From: Cinclus cinclus | Lineage: Eukaryota; Chordata; Aves; Passeriformes; Cinclidae | Direction: 5' to 3' | Assembly: GCF_963662255.1 (NCBI RefSeq) | Contig: NC_085047.1 | Location: 110,233,872-110,297,871, forward strand | DNA length: 64,000 nt | In this document: piece after piece, positions 63,201-64,000 of the stretch | Position numbering within the stretch: position 1 is the stretch's first letter | Layout of the letters: the number at the start of each line of letters is the position of its first letter | Notes under the pieces: model-generated | Database searches by the model: none | The model's input: the letters and a program-made list of their open reading frames with translations, nothing else | What the model was told of the DNA's origin: nothing | Made by a program: the position numbers and the translations under genes

Positions 63201-64000
63201 AGTCAAACTTCTTCAAGGTTCATGTAGATGAAGAGGACCATATGGTTGTCAAATCAATTTTTTGAACTCTGTCCAAGTCCTCCGAGATGGATGCTTTTCA
63301 CATGGACACCACATGGTTTATCTGAGGACAGTTCAGCTGGAATGAACTAGACAGGAAAAACAGTTTGAACTGCTCCCTCTCCAAAAGATAGGCAAGATGC
63401 TCTTTTAGGCCTATAAGCAGACTTTTTGACAAATGGTCTCTGCAACATCTTCTAAGCATTTGGTAGGCACACTGAGAATTTCTGTTCATGCTGTTCATTT
63501 AACCCATATGTGTACAACTAAATGAATAACATGAAAATGCCACTCCATGTTTCTCTTATCACAAGCATTGTTCCTAATTAGATAACATCCTTTCCTCAAT
63601 ATCAGGGACCACAGGTCCCCCTAAAATATTTTTCTTGTAACATTTCTATGATTTCTGCCTAAGCAACCATTCTTTTGTACCTATAGGTATGAAGTGCAAA
63701 CTGGATTTAACTGCTTCTATGAGTCTTTTAAGAGTGACATTATGTCCATTCCAACATGACTGTTAATATCTCTTACAATCAGAAAACAGAAGTTGAAAGA
63801 TGAAAAGGTACCACTATGAAGAGAAGTCTTACACTGATGTGAGGAATGGTAATTAAAGCAGTCAGGAGAAACTCAGGAGAAACTAAAATGAAATATCCAT
63901 ACTGGACCTTTATTTGCAACAGAAAATGGATAGAGCATCACTCTGGAGAGTTTTTACAACTTTTTGACACATCATTATCATGGGATTTTTTTCCCCTAAT
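60216..64000. other. Intergenic, no gene recognised
   Basis: AT-rich sequence with the three-copy 17-bp repeat (62798-62848) and a T run at 63089-63102. No gene is supported. Confidence 0.6.
62798..62848. repeat. 17-bp tandem repeat, three copies
   Basis: Three adjacent units of TCAGGGCTGGAAGGAGA type at 62798, 62815 and 62832. They differ at one or two bases each, with the last degraded at its end. Confidence 0.9.

Overview
The window is vertebrate nuclear DNA, almost certainly from a bird. It contains several CR1 (chicken repeat 1) LINE fragments with the diagnostic 8-bp-periodic 3' tails, a long LTR-like repeat of a type I recognise from bird genomes, and short introns. One protein-coding gene can be supported: the 5' part of MED14 (Mediator subunit 14), on the minus strand. 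Genus or species cannot be fixed from the sequence.

Left part (1-14.9 kb): ten coding exons of MED14, read from right to left. The start codon is at 14601-14599 inside a CpG island, and the last exon in the window ends at 828. These exons join in frame to about 415 residues; the family member in human is about 1,450 residues, so roughly the last 70% lies beyond base 1. All exon junctions were placed from splice dinucleotides and reading-frame continuity. Intron 7 has the hallmarks of a minor-spliceosome (U12-type) intron. The promoter island carries paired ETS-like sites and a G-rich minisatellite. Two CR1 copies flank it with their 3' tails pointing towards it.

Right part (about 15-64 kb): about 49 kb with no supportable protein-coding exon. 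It holds CR1 fragments (15.0-15.6, 17.8-18.6 and 56.4 kb), microsatellites, a 25-base C run at 38.08 kb, and at 58.94-60.22 kb an LTR-like element with an internal expansion of a 38-bp tandem unit. Short ORFs here look like chance or repeat-derived ORFs. In mammals the region upstream of MED14 is a long gene-poor interval before USP9X. The gene-free stretch here fits the same layout, so any function is more likely regulatory than coding.

No novel multi-gene system is visible. The best leads are the U12-type intron, the 38-bp/114-bp higher-order repeat inside the LTR-like element, and a few hairpins and palindromes in non-coding DNA.
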